This document shows positions 63,041 through 64,000 of a stretch of DNA of 64,000 nt, one piece after another. This DNA is from Hyphomicrobium sp. CS1GBMeth3. GTDB taxonomy: Bacteria; Pseudomonadota; Alphaproteobacteria; Rhizobiales; Hyphomicrobiaceae. The notes below the pieces were generated by a model, which was not told the DNA's origin, did not search any database, and saw nothing but the letters and a program-made list of their open reading frames with translations. The stretch is from assembly GCF_900117455.1 (NCBI RefSeq), contig NZ_FPHO01000003.1, forward strand, positions 1,144,501-1,208,500, in the 5' to 3' direction. Made by a program: the position numbers and the translations under genes. The first letter of the stretch is position 1; the number at the start of each line of letters is the position of its first letter.

Positions 63041-63342
63041 CTATTGTTCTCGTCGACGCAGCGCGCCGGGCAAGCTGCAGTCCGTGCCGAGAGCATAATC
63101 GAGCGAGAACCGGCCGGCACCGTATTTCATTAGGTAGAGCAGAGTCACAGCCCAGACGCCATGCGTGTCAAAGGCATTGGGGAAGACAAAGATCTCGATG
63201 ACCAGCGTCATTAGGAGAAGAACCGTCGCCGCAAAGCGGGTCAGAAAGCCCGACCAGAGTAGCAGCGGCATAGTAAGCTCGGTCGCGGTCGCCAGGCGCC
63301 GGCGAGGGCTGCGGCCGAAACAGTCTTAACGGCAGAGGACAT
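63041..63342 (-). pseudogene. deletion scar joining a DUF2282 (BufA1-like) start to a DoxX end
   Basis: The ATG at 63342 has GGGAG upstream and reads MSSAVKTVSAAALAGAW, very like the signal peptide of DUF2282 (bufferin BufA1) proteins, and then loses sense near 63295. From about 63300 another frame reads RLATATELTMPLLLWSGFL, then TRFAATVLLLMTLVIEIFVFPNAFDTHGVW, the C-terminal half of a DoxX membrane protein, to the stop at 63041. A TAA precedes the DoxX frame, so no complete DoxX can be made. Bufferin operons run bufA1-bufB-bufC-doxX, so an internal deletion of the whole operon body explains the fragment. BufA1 identity rests on a short signal peptide. Confidence 0.55.
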
Positions 63343-63484
63343 AAGTGATCTCCCGAATGAGGAACGGGGTGCGAGCCCGGATGAACAGAGGGATGTACGC
63401 GGGCGCAATCGTTGGATTTCGCCCTGGTGTTGATCATGCTCGGGAAATCGGGGGAGGTGAAATGCCGGTTCGGTCTCGTTTCTA

Positions 63485-63499
63485 TAGCGCCCAGCTATG
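63485..63499. promoter_or_regulatory. LysR-type site D, upstream of the bufferin/DoxX scar and peroxiredoxin pair
   Basis: ATAGC-GCCCA-GCTAT, a perfect 15-base palindrome with T-N11-A, inside CTATAGCGCCCAGCTATGAG. It lies about 140 bases upstream of the ATG at 63342, at a distance like sites A and B from their genes. The surrounding 63367-63773 has no convincing gene. Confidence 0.65.
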
Positions 63500-63773
63500 A
63501 GACCAATCCCAGTCGGATGAGGCGCGAGAGGCGCATGGCAACCTCCCCCGGCTGTGCTTCCTGCGAACGAAGAGTGCTGGGTTCAGTTATTCAGGCCGTT
63601 GCGGCGCGAACTGGGCCACGCGGCCCGTCCGCAACCAAAGCTGAAAGCTGACATTGCGAATGGTGGCGATAGAAATCGCGGGCCTAATTGGTTGCGCCAG
63701 CGCCACGGCCTCGGGGACCTAGTTCATGTGCCACCCATGGCTCACAATAATCGATTCACCCCCAAGCGCGACT

Positions 63774-63866
63774 CTACCTCCAGCCCCCACCCACATAGCG
63801 CCTCGCAATGGCGAAGCCGATGCCACTGGCCGCGCCCGTGACCGGTGCGACTTTGCCGTTGAGCAT
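63774..63866 (-). pseudogene. N-terminal fragment of a short-chain dehydrogenase
   Basis: The leftward frame reads MLNGKVAPVTGAASGIGFAI, then ARRYVGGGWR, and stops at 63774. VTGAASGIGFAIARRY is the cofactor-binding start of an SDR enzyme. Nothing of the catalytic part follows in any frame. So only the first 30 codons remain. It adds to the signs of gene loss at this end of the cluster. Confidence 0.65.
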
Positions 63867-63905
63867 CAGGGCTGCAGCTCCGGAATTGATCGCGCAGGCA
63901 CCGAT

Positions 63906-64000
63906 CAGGCGGCGGTAAAGCGGTACGTGCAGTCGTACCGGCCAGCGTCACCAAGCTCCTTGAGGTCAGTTGCCACCTTGCACTTGACGCCCGACTCCTC
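63906..64000 (-). CDS. C-terminal end of an unknown protein (partial)
   Basis: A leftward frame enters from the right edge and ends at the TGA at 63906. The visible residues include EESGVKCKVATDLKELGDAG and RYDCTYRFTAA. Two cysteines are present. Too little is visible to name it. Confidence 0.45.

Noticed and set aside
63412..63651. A 79-codon rightward frame near the right end
   Set aside because: It crosses LysR site D and has no coding pattern. The gap is better explained as a control region.

Overview
This is a GC-rich window with the gene content of an alphaproteobacterium of the order Hyphomicrobiales, most like Hyphomicrobium or a relative. The inference rests on a CpdR-type response regulator, a B12-dependent ribonucleotide reductase as the visible RNR, an alphaproteobacterial SAM-II riboswitch before metX-metW, a PHB cluster with PhaR, and a NYN/LOTUS protein typical of this order. 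No database search was possible; names come from motifs and family knowledge.

Positions 1-48,460 look like ordinary chromosome. In order they hold: the end of an OFA-family transporter; a mobA-mobB fusion with a secreted subtilase-like partner; a TRAP substrate-binding lipoprotein; a PRISE reductase with a divergent HxlR regulator; cpdR; hpt; ftsEX; a YdcF protein and a PlsC acyltransferase; a small scar of decayed genes (10.1-10.9 kb); nrdJ; crcB under a fluoride riboswitch; chaC; hisC-tyrC; metX-metW under a SAM-II riboswitch; gloB; a NYN/LOTUS protein; phbA-phbB with divergent phaR; an EAL protein; rpmF; mtgA with a long N-terminal extension; ispA; der; holC; argB with a HAD nucleotidase; a Clp-N membrane protein; and the rpmH-rnpA-yidC-engB cluster. 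They end with an unusual flavoprotein and a sensor kinase.

At 48,463 a tRNA-Arg(ACG) marks the start of an accessory region. A large serine recombinase gene runs into the tRNA but is broken by a frameshift and a nonsense codon. Behind it come small unknown genes, a Fic protein whose 5' region carries six phased copies of a TATCGTTTTTCA-like box, and several decayed fragments (52.6-53.6 kb), then an ArsR-SRPBCC pair.

From about 55 kb to the end lies what looks like one stress regulon around a LysR regulator (60,607-61,521). A 15-bp palindrome, ATAG-N7-CTAT (mostly ATAGC-N5-GCTAT, a LysR T-N11-A box), occurs four times. Each copy is upstream of a different transcription unit: DUF302-patatin, cupin-MFS, the LysR gene with a small protein and 3-hydroxybutyrate dehydrogenase, and a decayed bufferin/DoxX gene followed by two peroxiredoxin-like proteins. 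The regulator has a cysteine (C198) near the position of the OxyR sensing cysteine. This is the strongest candidate for an undescribed system here. The two riboswitches are known classes but are clear from the sequence.
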